The notes under the pieces: model-generated | The model's input: only the letters and a program-made list of their open reading frames with translations | The model's database searches: none | What the model was told of the DNA's origin: nothing | Shown here: one piece after another, positions 15,368-23,703 of the stretch | Layout: each line of letters starts with the position of its first letter | Position numbering within the stretch: position 1 is the first letter of the stretch | Program-made: the position numbers and the translations under genes | Assembly: GCA_964423425.1 (NCBI GenBank) | Contig: CAYRES010000001.1 | Location: forward strand, 186,001-250,000 | Reading direction: 5' to 3' | DNA length: 64,000 nt | From: CAYRES01 sp964423425 | Lineage (GTDB): Bacteria; Actinomycetota; Thermoleophilia; RBG-16-64-13

Positions 15368-16486
15368 TCATTCCTTGGGGTCGGGCAAGACCTCCTCGAA
15401 CAGGCTGAGTGCCTCGGGGAAGCTATGCCGCCCGAGTCCCACTCTCACGTGGGTGTCATCCATGCCGAGAAGTCCGGAGGGCAGCACGAGAAGATCCTGT
15501 TCATACCGGGCTCGGCGGGAGATCTCACCGGCTTGCTCCCCGTGTATGCGAAGAAGGCACACGCTGCCCGCCCGCGGAGCAGACAGGCTGAGGCGGCCGG
15601 CATTCCTCTCCACACACTCTTGGAGAAGCCGGAGGTTCTGCGCGATGCGGGCCCGGTGCTCGGCAACGAGTGTACTTCGAGCCCGCAGGGCGATGAGAGC
15701 GAGAATCTCGCTGGGCGCGCTCGAACAGATGGTGGTGTAGTCGCGGAGCCTCTCTACCTCGCCCAGCACCCCGGCATCCCGCGTGGCGAGCCAGCCGATT
15801 CGCAGTCCGGGCAGGCCGAACGTCTTGGACATGCCGCCCAGGCACACTGCCCGCTCGTACAGGTCGGTTGCGGGGGCGAGTGGGGGAGTGCCCCCCAGTT
15901 CGAGAAGGCGGTACATCTCATCAGAGAACACGTACACGTTCTTCGCGGCGGCGAACTCCAGTATCTCCCCCCACTCCGAGGTGGTGGGGAGCGCTCCTGT
16001 GGGGTTGTGGGGGAAGTTCACGACGAGAAGGCGGGTGTCGTCGCGCAGAAGGCGGGCGAGATCACCGACGGAGAAGTGCCAGCCATCCTTCTCGCGCGAT
16101 GTCCAGAAATCGACGTGGCACCCCAGGGACCGGGCGACCGAATGGAGCGACTGGTAGGCGGGGGAGGTGCACACCACGTGATCGCCCGCGTGGAGAAGCG
16201 CATGCATGATGAGGAAGATACCCTCCTCGGGAGTGAGCACCACGATGTCTTCGGGTGACACGTGGGCGTAGAGGCAGGATATCTCTTCTCTCAGGAGAGG
16301 GTGCCCCTTGGTCTCTGTATAGCCGAGACCGAGCTCGTGCCAGAGCGACCGGCAGTCCTCGTCGGCCAGCGTGAGCAGTTGCCGCAGTGACGGGCCGGAA
16401 CAGTCAGAAGCCGAGAACATGTGACGGACGGCGAATTCGTTCTGTGCGAAGAAGCGCTCGAGTACAAAGCTATCGATGTTCACCAT
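15368..16486 (-). CDS. class I/II PLP-dependent aminotransferase
   Basis: 372 residues of fold-type I aminotransferase. Marks are GLGYTETKGHPLLREEI near 56, VNFPHNPTGALP (Asn/Pro contacts with PLP), FSDEMYRLLEL, the PLP-lysine in MSKTFGLPGLRIGWLA, and the C-terminal Arg region HVRVGLGRHSF. ATG 16486 gives a typical family start; residues farther upstream are Pro/Arg-rich and probably not translated. The amino donor is unknown. It is divergent from the GerW-like pair by 120 bases. Confidence 0.88.
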   Translation of the reverse strand: MVNIDSFVLERFFAQNEFAVRHMFSASDCSGPSLRQLLTLADEDCRSLWHELGLGYTETKGHPLLREEISCLYAHVSPEDIVVLTPEEGIFLIMHALLHAGDHVVCTSPAYQSLHSVARSLGCHVDFWTSREKDGWHFSVGDLARLLRDDTRLLVVNFPHNPTGALPTTSEWGEILEFAAAKNVYVFSDEMYRLLELGGTPPLAPATDLYERAVCLGGMSKTFGLPGLRIGWLATRDAGVLGEVERLRDYTTICSSAPSEILALIALRARSTLVAEHRARIAQNLRLLQECVERNAGRLSLSAPRAGSVCLLRIHGEQAGEISRRARYEQDLLVLPSGLLGMDDTHVRVGLGRHSFPEALSLFEEVLPDPKE

Positions 16487-16606
16487 GGACCTTCTGAGTG
16501 GGGGCGAGGGCGGGAGCAGCCCTTGCCGTGGGGCTGCTTTGTTAGGATACACCCACTCTTGGGAAGGAGAAGGTGAGAGTAGTCGTCCGGGGAAGGAGGC
16601 AACGCG

Positions 16607-16894
16607 ATGGGCCGGGTGGTGGAGATGGGCTCCAGGCTGGGTACGCCGGTCGTCATCGGAAAGATGCGGGTGGTTCCGGTAGCTCGGGCGCTCATCGTTC
16701 GCTGGGCAGGAGGTGCGTGGGTGTGGCGCCGTCCCCTACGGGTGCTCGTGAGTGACGAAAAGGCCTCCCGGGTCATACCCATCAGGGACATCAACCGCTG
16801 CATTCAGGTGGCCGCTGCTGTGGCGGCACTCGCATTGGGAATCCTTGTCGGTCGAATTCACCGAGCCCAGAAAGGAGAAGCTGCTGATGAGTGA
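16607..16894 (+). CDS. GerW-like small protein lacking the Gly-rich loop
   Basis: 95 residues. It does not match a family by itself, but it lines up with the next gene: GTPVVIGKMRVVPVARALIV against GEPVSKGDYTVITASEISVG, then RRPLRVLVSDEKASRVIPI against GRPVAAIVISSEGVRIEPI, each followed by an Ala/Leu-rich hydrophobic C-terminal helix. What is missing is the Gly-rich central loop of GerW/YtfJ proteins. I therefore read it as a shortened GerW paralogue. ATG 16607 follows GGAAGGAGG at good spacing; its end overlaps the gerW start by eight bases. Confidence 0.6.
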   Translation: MGRVVEMGSRLGTPVVIGKMRVVPVARALIVRWAGGAWVWRRPLRVLVSDEKASRVIPIRDINRCIQVAAAVAALALGILVGRIHRAQKGEAADE

Positions 16895-17324
16895 TCCTGA
16901 GCGTGAAGGAATGATGTGGCAGTCGATCAAGAACAGTGAACAGGCTTCAGTCTTCATCGAGAGGCTGTTCCGCCTTGCGGAGCCCGGAGTGGTGTTCGGG
17001 GAGCCGGTCTCGAAGGGTGACTACACTGTGATTACCGCGTCGGAGATCTCCGTGGGAGGGGGGTTCGGCTTTGGGTCGGGAGGATCGTTCACACCCGAAT
17101 CCGCTGCTCTGCAGGCTGCGGGTTCTCACGATGTTCCCGGGTTCGGCGGCGGTGGTGGAGGAGGAGGTGGCGGAGCCGGGCGTCCCGTGGCGGCCATCGT
17201 GATCTCTTCTGAAGGAGTGAGGATAGAACCCATCATCGATGCCACGAAGGTAGCCCTGGCCTTTCTGGCCTTGGCGGGAAGTGTCACCGTGCTGCTGGCC
17301 AAGGCGGCCAAGAGGCGGAAATAG
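16887..17324 (+). CDS. GerW/YtfJ family protein
   Basis: 145 residues of the GerW (YtfJ) family, first known from spore germination in Bacillus but also present in non-spore-formers. It shows the conserved order: VFGEPVSKGDYTVITASEIS, a Gly-rich loop with a poly-Gly run near 90, then RPVAAIVISSEGVRIEPI and a hydrophobic C-terminal helix. Its ATG lies inside the end of the shorter paralogue and its stop overlaps the tetR start (TAGTG), so the three are co-transcribed. A sporulation role here is not supported by other genes in view. Confidence 0.85.
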   Translation: MSDPEREGMMWQSIKNSEQASVFIERLFRLAEPGVVFGEPVSKGDYTVITASEISVGGGFGFGSGGSFTPESAALQAAGSHDVPGFGGGGGGGGGGAGRPVAAIVISSEGVRIEPIIDATKVALAFLALAGSVTVLLAKAAKRRK

Positions 17325-18022
17325 TGGAGAACGAATCGCTCCAGGGGCATGAGAGACCGGAGCCGGATCCGTCTGAGACATGCTCCCTGCCCACCGGCCC
17401 GGAGCGGGGGCCTTCGCGGTCGCTTCCTCCGACGGCGCGACGTATCCTGGAGACCGCCAAGGTGCTCGTGGAGCGCCACGGCTACGAGGGTCTGCGCTTC
17501 GACTCCATCGCGCGCGAGTCGGGCATCAACAAGTCCATGATTCGCTACTATTTCGGCAGCAAGGCCGGGCTTGTCGCTGCCCTCGTGGATGATCTCACTC
17601 ACGACGCCACTCTTCAGCTCATCGATATGGCACAGACAGCCGGCAACGCTGCAGATCGCGTCGCCGCCCACCTGAAGGCGACGCGGCGGCTGATGGAAGA
17701 GCCCTCCTTCAAGTGTCTCTTCGACATCTTGCCGGAAGCCTTGCGCGACCCTCAACTCGGCTCGTTGGTGGCCGCGCTCTATGAATGGTACCGGGAGGTG
17801 AACGTCACCTCTTTCGGGGGTGCGGACGCCGATCCCCGTGATCCCGAGCTCTTGGCTCTCGCATCGGTATTCATGGCTCTCATCGATGGCCTGGTGATTC
17901 AGGTCGCCCTCGGAGGCTCCAACTTCAACCGTGATCGGGCATGGGCGCTCGTTGAGAGGATGGTGGTCGCTTTTCTCGAGGAGCGTGAGCCGGGAGCGGA
18001 TATTGCCCAACCAGGTGGTTGA
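17324..18022 (+). CDS. TetR-family transcriptional regulator
   Basis: 232 residues. The helix-turn-helix lies at about 38-82 (ARRILETAKVLVERHGYEGL, FDSIARESGINKSMIRYYFG), typical of TetR; the C-terminal part is a helical ligand domain. GTG 17324 overlaps the gerW stop. A sigma-A-type promoter begins across its own stop codon and drives the molybdenum hydroxylase operon, so local control of that operon is the simplest guess. No clean palindromic operator was found in the promoter area. Confidence 0.88.
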   Translation: MENESLQGHERPEPDPSETCSLPTGPERGPSRSLPPTARRILETAKVLVERHGYEGLRFDSIARESGINKSMIRYYFGSKAGLVAALVDDLTHDATLQLIDMAQTAGNAADRVAAHLKATRRLMEEPSFKCLFDILPEALRDPQLGSLVAALYEWYREVNVTSFGGADADPRDPELLALASVFMALIDGLVIQVALGGSNFNRDRAWALVERMVVAFLEEREPGADIAQPGG

Positions 18023-18047
18023 CAAAGCCCTACCGCCTATCTAGACT
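18019..18047 (+). promoter_or_regulatory. sigma-A-type promoter of the molybdenum hydroxylase operon
   Basis: TTGACA (18019-18024), a 17-base spacer and TAGACT (18042-18047). The -35 is a perfect consensus and overlaps the tetR stop. Transcription should start near 18054, leaving a leader of about 165 bases before the GTG at 18219. I see only short hairpins in that leader and no riboswitch class I can name. Confidence 0.7.
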
Positions 18048-18218
18048 TGGTTCCACTGAAGACGGAGTGAGGACAGCCTCTCCGTGAGAGAGCGAGCAAC
18101 GGGGTCTTCGTGTCCACCTGCCGGTGGAAGGTTGGTAGAATCGTGCCTCGTGGATGGCTTCTCTCGGGTGAGGCGCCTCCGCTCCAGGTCGGCCGATCTT
18201 CGAGAAAGGGAGCAGCCG

Positions 18219-18737
18219 GTGAGTGGGATCAGCGTTGGCATACGCCCACTGGATCTGTCAGTCAACGGCGGTATTCATCGTGTGTATGTCGGCCTCGATG
18301 TGTCGGAGGCGGATACTCTGGCCCAGGTGTTGAGAGAACGCCTCGGCCTGACCGGCCTGAAAGAGGTGTGTGACCACGGGGCCTGCGGCGCCTGTACGGT
18401 CATCATGGACGGCCGGGCCGTTCTGTCTTGCATGGTTCTCGCGGTGGAGGCCGAGGGCCATGAGGTTCTCACCATCGAGGGCCTTCCCGAGGACGATCCG
18501 GTCGTGGCGGCCTTTGCCGAGCAAAGCGAGCCCGGACATGGGACGGCGCTACAGTGCGGCTACTGCACACCGGGTTTCGTCATGGCTGCCCATGCGTTGT
18601 TGGCTCGGAACCCCGACCCGACGTTGAGTGAGGTGAAAGAGGCTCTCGCCGGCAACCTTTGTCGCTGCGGTTGCTACCAGGCGATAGGCCGGGCGGTACT
18701 GAGAGCTGCAGCGGTGATGCGTGAGAGGGGGAGATAG
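18219..18737 (+). CDS. [2Fe-2S] subunit of a xanthine-dehydrogenase-family molybdenum hydroxylase
   Basis: 172 residues, the small iron-sulfur subunit. The plant-type ferredoxin cluster ligands are in CDHGACGACTVIMDG and the following LSC; the second, Mo-proximal cluster has CGYCTPGF and CRCGCY. The length is typical. GTG 18219 is chosen because AAAGGGAG sits six bases upstream; longer in-frame starts would add Arg-rich sequence over the leader. It passes electrons from the molybdopterin subunit to the flavin subunit, both encoded immediately downstream. Confidence 0.93.
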   Translation: MSGISVGIRPLDLSVNGGIHRVYVGLDVSEADTLAQVLRERLGLTGLKEVCDHGACGACTVIMDGRAVLSCMVLAVEAEGHEVLTIEGLPEDDPVVAAFAEQSEPGHGTALQCGYCTPGFVMAAHALLARNPDPTLSEVKEALAGNLCRCGCYQAIGRAVLRAAAVMRERGR

Positions 18738-18739
18738 TC

Positions 18740-21274
18740 ATGCCGGGTCCCTTCGCTCCACGAGAAGCTCGCCGTTATGTCGGCACGTATCGCCCCCGCA
18801 TCGATGGCCGAGAGAAGGCGGCCGGGCGGGCTGAATACCTTGACGACATCGCCCTCGGCATCAGATACCCCGGAATGCTGCACGCCAAGATACTCCGCTC
18901 ACCTTACCCGCATGCGCGCATCAAGAAGCTCGACGTGTCCCGAGCGGAAGCGTTGCCGGGAGTGCACTGCGTGCTCACGTACGCTGATTCTGAGGTGGCG
19001 GCCCTGAAGCCGACAACGAGCAGCTGGACGAGCGCCAACACCGCCTCCTACGACAAGATGTACTATCCGAACCTGCGTGATCGAAAGGTGCTTGCCGACT
19101 ATGCCACCTGGGCCGGTGACAAGTTCGGGGTGGCGGTAGCGGCCGAGTCGGAGGAGACCGCCGCTCAGGCCTTGCGCCTGCTCGACATCGAATGGGAGGT
19201 GAAACCCTTCGCGCTCAGCGCGAGCGATGCCCTTGCCGAGGGGGCACCGCTGCTTCATGCGGAAATCAATCCTGAGGGTAACACTCTGCCCTGCGAGCCC
19301 ATCGGGGGGCCGGAGTGCTATATCGACAAGGGCGATGTGGGGGCGGGTTTTGCAGAGGCCGACCTCACGTTTGAGGTGAGCGCCCGCTACCACCGAGCGA
19401 ATCACTCGGTTCTTGATACTCGAGGTTGTTTCTGCTACTGGCGCAACGGCCAGCTCGTCTTCTACACCAACTATTATCAGGCCGACCAGACGCGCATGTA
19501 CTTGGCCCAGATGCTGGACATGCCGCTCAACAGGGTGCGCGTCATCAATCCGTACTTGGGTGCGCAGTTCGGTCGGTGTAACGCGGGCGAACAACCCTTC
19601 TTCGTGACGATGGCACTTCTGTCGAAGCGTACCGGTCGCCCCGTGAAGTACAAGATGAGCCTCGAAGAGGACTTCCACGACACTCGAAACGCCATTGACT
19701 ACGTGCTGCGCATCGGGGCGAAGAAAGACGGCACCATCACGTCCGCCCATTTCACCGCTCTGGGCGATGCCGGCGGTTACTCAGATCACAGCATGGCGGC
19801 GGTGAAGATCGTGGTCAAATGGGACTGCGTTGAGGCACTTCTCGCGCACATACCACACCTGCGTATGGAGTCTTGGGCGGTCTACACCAACAAGATCCCC
19901 GGCAACTGCATGCGGGCCATCGGCAACATTCAACTCAATCTGGTCTTCGGGCTCGCGCTCGACGAGCTGGCTGAGAGGCTTGGGCTCGATCCCCTCGATG
20001 TGGCTGTGAAGAACGTGTCCCACGAGTGGGAGCAGGCGCCAAACGAGAGCTTGGCCGCGGTCCTCTCCGAGGGGGCGCGCCTCATCGGGTGGGAGAGGAG
20101 AACCGCCCCCGGCGGCGGTCCTCTGCTCGACGGCAGCAAGAGACGGGGGCTCGGTTTCTCCTGCCACAACTGCTGGCACGCCGGTTGGCAGGAGCAGATT
20201 CGTGGCGAAATCCAGACCACCGTGAAGCTGAACCCCGACGGTAGCGTGATCCTCCAGGCCCCCATGGCTGAGATAGGAGTGGGTTCAAACAGCTGCGTGG
20301 TCATGGCCTGCGCCGAGTCTCTGGCCTTCCTGGGTGTTACCCTGGAGGACATCCATTGGATCGAGAAACCGGACACGGAGAGCGGACTGAAAGACATGGT
20401 GCAGACCGACAGTTCGGTCTCCTACCTCCAGGCGGAGCTTATGCCCCTGGTGGCCGCTGAGCTGTCGGCCCGAGTCCGTACCAAGGCCGCCCCTCTGCTC
20501 GAGGTCGCTGCTGAAGAGCTCTCTATCGAGGAGGGTCGGGTCTTCGTGACTGCGTCACCGGAACGGTGTCGCAGCGTACGTGAGGTTCTGTGGGACGACT
20601 ACCTGGTCCCGGTGACCGTGACGGTATGCAAGAACGCCCCCGAGATGGTCACGGGCATACCTTTCGAAGCTACGTTTGCCGAGGTGGAGGTGGATACCGC
20701 CACCGGCAAGGTGGACATCGTGAAGCTCGCGGTCATCCACGACGCGGGTACGGTGATGTTCGCCTCGGGCGCGGAGGCGCAGCAGGTGGGTGGCCAATGC
20801 ACCGGCGTGGGGGAAGCTCTCTACGAGGAGATCGTCTACGACAGCGCGACCGGTATCCCCCTCAACTTCAACTGGGTCGACTACACCATACCCAGCATCC
20901 TTGACTTTCCCGAGGTGGAGCCTTCGCTTCTCGAGGTGTGGCGGGGAGCCGGAGAATACGGCGCCTGTGGTATTGGTGAGGGGGCGCCCACGGCCACCCC
21001 CCGGGCCATACTCAACGCCATCCATAACGCCATCGGGGTCCGCATCAACGACATTCCGGTGCGACCGGAGAAGGTGCTCGATGCCCTGGCCCGGAAGGAG
21101 CAGGGGTTGCCCGGGCGCGACGAGGAGTTGACCGCGGAGGCCAAGCGCGTCATCGAGGCCGCCTCCTGCGTTGCCAAGGCCTGCACGGTGACTAACGCCT
21201 CTCTCGAGGAGGCACACGAGGTGCCGGCCGGGCCGGATGACTCCACGTCCGAGGTGGGGGAGGTGGAACTATGA
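18740..21274 (+). CDS. molybdopterin-binding catalytic subunit, xanthine dehydrogenase family
   Basis: 844 residues with the two-part layout of Mo hydroxylase large subunits: an a/b hammerhead domain (about 15-130, GRAEYLDDIALGIRYPGMLH) followed by the cofactor-binding domains. The active-site base is the Glu in GACGIGEGAPTATPRAI near 750. Where many relatives have a Gly-rich GGGFGGK loop, this one reads QFGRCNAGEQPFF near 277. The substrate is not readable from sequence; candidates are purines, nicotinate-type heterocycles or aromatic acyl compounds. ATG follows GGGGGAGA. Its stop overlaps the start of the flavin subunit. Confidence 0.93.
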   Translation: MPGPFAPREARRYVGTYRPRIDGREKAAGRAEYLDDIALGIRYPGMLHAKILRSPYPHARIKKLDVSRAEALPGVHCVLTYADSEVAALKPTTSSWTSANTASYDKMYYPNLRDRKVLADYATWAGDKFGVAVAAESEETAAQALRLLDIEWEVKPFALSASDALAEGAPLLHAEINPEGNTLPCEPIGGPECYIDKGDVGAGFAEADLTFEVSARYHRANHSVLDTRGCFCYWRNGQLVFYTNYYQADQTRMYLAQMLDMPLNRVRVINPYLGAQFGRCNAGEQPFFVTMALLSKRTGRPVKYKMSLEEDFHDTRNAIDYVLRIGAKKDGTITSAHFTALGDAGGYSDHSMAAVKIVVKWDCVEALLAHIPHLRMESWAVYTNKIPGNCMRAIGNIQLNLVFGLALDELAERLGLDPLDVAVKNVSHEWEQAPNESLAAVLSEGARLIGWERRTAPGGGPLLDGSKRRGLGFSCHNCWHAGWQEQIRGEIQTTVKLNPDGSVILQAPMAEIGVGSNSCVVMACAESLAFLGVTLEDIHWIEKPDTESGLKDMVQTDSSVSYLQAELMPLVAAELSARVRTKAAPLLEVAAEELSIEEGRVFVTASPERCRSVREVLWDDYLVPVTVTVCKNAPEMVTGIPFEATFAEVEVDTATGKVDIVKLAVIHDAGTVMFASGAEAQQVGGQCTGVGEALYEEIVYDSATGIPLNFNWVDYTIPSILDFPEVEPSLLEVWRGAGEYGACGIGEGAPTATPRAILNAIHNAIGVRINDIPVRPEKVLDALARKEQGLPGRDEELTAEAKRVIEAASCVAKACTVTNASLEEAHEVPAGPDDSTSEVGEVEL

Positions 21275-23703
21275 GCTTCTCCCACATACATGCACGTTCA
21301 CTGTCGGAGGCAGCCGGCATTCTGTCATCCCGGTCCGGCGCTCAAGTCGTCGCCGGCGGCACCGACCTCTTGGGCACAGTCAAAGATCGCGTGCACGACG
21401 CCATGCCGGAGGTGCTGGTCAACCTGAAGACCGTGGAGGGCATCGACGGCATCGAGGAGACCGGGGAGGGAGGGCTCAGTATCGGAGCGCTCGCGCGGCT
21501 GGCGGATCTAGAGGCGCATCCCTTGGTGCGGGAGCGCTTCCCGGTGCTCGCCGAGGCGGCCCACACGGTGGCATCGCCGCAGCTCAGGAACATGGGCACG
21601 GTCGGTGGGAACATATGCCAGGAGCCACGGTGTTGGTACTATCGGGCGCCGGAGAACACTTTCTTCTGTACCCGCAAGGGCGGGCGGTACTGCAACGCGC
21701 TCGCCGGAGAGAATCGTTTCCATTCAATTTACGGGTCGGCTCGGGTGTCCGTGAGACCCTGTACCGAAGCCTGTCCCGGCGGCGTGCAGATTCCTGAGTA
21801 TCTCAGCCTCCTCCGCGCGGGAGACACCGAAGGGGCCTGCCGCCTTCTGCTTGCACGCAACCCCATGCCCGCCGTGACCGGACGCGTGTGCCCCCACTTC
21901 TGCGAGGGCGAATGCAACCGTTCCCTCTTTGATGAGGCGGTATCGGTCCGTGCCGTCGAGCGCTTCCTGGGCGATCACATTCTCGACCACAGCGAGCGTT
22001 TCCTCGCCCCTCCCGCCGGCGAGAGCGGCGTCTCGGTGGCCGTGGTGGGCAGCGGGCCCGCCGGTCTCTCTGCGGCCTACTACCTGCGCAGGGCTGGCCA
22101 TCGGGTCATCGTCTACGAGCGTGAAGCTGAGGCAGGGGGTATGCTGCGCTACGGGATTCCGGCATACCGGCTACCAAAGTCTGTACTTGAGAGGCTGCTG
22201 ACCGGATACGCTCATATGGGCATCGAGTTCCGTGTGGGAGTGGAGCTGGGCAAAGACATCGACTTCGATAGGCTTCGTCGCGAAACCGACGGCTTGTTCC
22301 TTGCCACCGGGGCGTGGGCGACGCCCCGCATCGGTCTGCAGGGGGAGGAGGAGCTCCGCTCGGGTCTCTCCTTCCTTGCCGCCCAGGCGAAGGGAGGGGC
22401 ATCTGTACCCGGGCCGCGGTTGGTTGTCATAGGTGGGGGCAATGTGGCGGTCGACGTGGCTGTGACCGCCAAGCGCCTGGGTTCCGAACGCGTGACCATG
22501 GTGTGTGTGGAGAGTCGTGAAGAGATGCCCGCTCTGCCGTGGGAAATCGAGGAAGCCCTCGCTGAGGGCATCGACATACTGCCGTCATTCGGCCCGGCCG
22601 TTCTGGTCAAGGAGAAAGGGCGTCTCACAGGCGTCGAGCTTCATCGCTGCACGTCGGTCTTCGACGAGACGGGAGCATTCTGCCCGGTCTACGCTCGGGA
22701 GGAACGAAGGACGTTGGAGGCTGACGAGATCATACTGGCCGTCGGCCAGCGCAGCGAGGTCGACCTCTTGGAGCGCACGGGTCTCTCGTTGGAGAATGGG
22801 CTGGTTTGCGTGGAGGAGTCCACCCAGGCCACTTCGTCCGCGGGGGTATACGCCGGTGGCGATCTCACCACAGGCCCGGCGACGGTGATATCCGCGCTGG
22901 CGGCGGGCCGGCGGGCCGCCCGTGCGTTTCCTGCGGCGGTCGAGGGGATCGGTGCCGGTGCTGAGGCCGAGGCCGTAGGCGGGAATGGGGCTTCCGCCTC
23001 GCCTTCGCTTGACTCCTGCGCGCCGGCCGCTCTTGCTCCGAGCGTCCCGGTATGCATCTCGACCGTCCCGCCGGAAGACCGCACACTTGCTCAGGAGGAT
23101 ACAGCCACTATCGCTGCCGAGCACGCGGGCTATGAGGTCGCGCGCTGCTTCAACTGCGGCTGCGTGGCCGTTACGTGCTCGGATCTGGCCCCGGTATTGG
23201 TAGCCTTGGATGCTTCCATAGGAACTACCACCCGGGAGCTTCCTGCTTCGGAATTCTTCGCGGCGTCTGTGGGAGGTTCGACCGTGCTCGCTCCGGGGGA
23301 ATTGGTGGAACGGGTCAAGTTACCCCCTCGAGCGGCGGAGTGGCGTTGCAGGTATGAGAAATTCCGGCTGCGTAATACGATTGACTTCCCCATAGTGGGA
23401 GCGGCGTGTGCTCTTCATGTTCACGAAGGAGTGATTGACGAAGCCCGCATCGTGCTTGGAGCGGCGGCTCCGGTTCCGGTGCGGGCTCATGCCGCCGAGG
23501 CCTCTCTCGTGGGCCTGCGGCCGTCCGAAGTCGATATGGCTGAGGTGGCGGCCCAGGCTCTCGCCGGGACCATCCCGCTTGCCACCAATTCGTACAAGGT
23601 GAGGATAGCCGGGGCTTTGGTGGAGAGGGCGCTTCACAAGCTGTGCCGAGAGGCGGAGGCGCACGGCTGCGCGGACGCCGGAGAAGGTCAGCGGCCACGG
23701 TGA
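21271..23703 (+). CDS. chimeric FAD subunit: CoxM-type domain split by a GltD/NfnB-like module
   Basis: 810 residues. Residues 1-155 are the front of a molybdenum hydroxylase FAD subunit (VAGGTDLLG at 27, NMGTVGGNI at 107) with a four-Cys loop (C116, C121, C133, C141) as in the [4Fe-4S]-bearing 4-hydroxybenzoyl-CoA reductase beta subunit. Right after HSIYG a GltD-like module follows: Cys at 164, 168, 207, 211 and 215, FAD motif GSGPAGLSAAYYL at 260, NAD(P) motif VIGGGNVAVDVA at 386, and GVYAGGDLTTGP at 525. After an Ala/Gly linker and RCFNCGC (626-631) the FAD subunit resumes (SDLAPVLVALDASIG at 637) with its C-terminal domain (about 690-790). It likely links the Mo centre to NAD(P)(H). Confidence 0.88.
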   Translation: MSFSHIHARSLSEAAGILSSRSGAQVVAGGTDLLGTVKDRVHDAMPEVLVNLKTVEGIDGIEETGEGGLSIGALARLADLEAHPLVRERFPVLAEAAHTVASPQLRNMGTVGGNICQEPRCWYYRAPENTFFCTRKGGRYCNALAGENRFHSIYGSARVSVRPCTEACPGGVQIPEYLSLLRAGDTEGACRLLLARNPMPAVTGRVCPHFCEGECNRSLFDEAVSVRAVERFLGDHILDHSERFLAPPAGESGVSVAVVGSGPAGLSAAYYLRRAGHRVIVYEREAEAGGMLRYGIPAYRLPKSVLERLLTGYAHMGIEFRVGVELGKDIDFDRLRRETDGLFLATGAWATPRIGLQGEEELRSGLSFLAAQAKGGASVPGPRLVVIGGGNVAVDVAVTAKRLGSERVTMVCVESREEMPALPWEIEEALAEGIDILPSFGPAVLVKEKGRLTGVELHRCTSVFDETGAFCPVYAREERRTLEADEIILAVGQRSEVDLLERTGLSLENGLVCVEESTQATSSAGVYAGGDLTTGPATVISALAAGRRAARAFPAAVEGIGAGAEAEAVGGNGASASPSLDSCAPAALAPSVPVCISTVPPEDRTLAQEDTATIAAEHAGYEVARCFNCGCVAVTCSDLAPVLVALDASIGTTTRELPASEFFAASVGGSTVLAPGELVERVKLPPRAAEWRCRYEKFRLRNTIDFPIVGAACALHVHEGVIDEARIVLGAAAPVPVRAHAAEASLVGLRPSEVDMAEVAAQALAGTIPLATNSYKVRIAGALVERALHKLCREAEAHGCADAGEGQRPR

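Noticed and set aside
18048..18218. Leader of the molybdenum hydroxylase operon as a riboswitch (e.g. Moco or purine type)
   Set aside because: Only small local hairpins are visible and the conserved cores of those classes are not apparent. A covariance-model search would decide.
18740..21274. Selenocysteine in the molybdenum subunit
   Set aside because: The frame has no internal TGA; selenium-dependent hydroxylases of this type use a labile selenium ligand, not selenocysteine.
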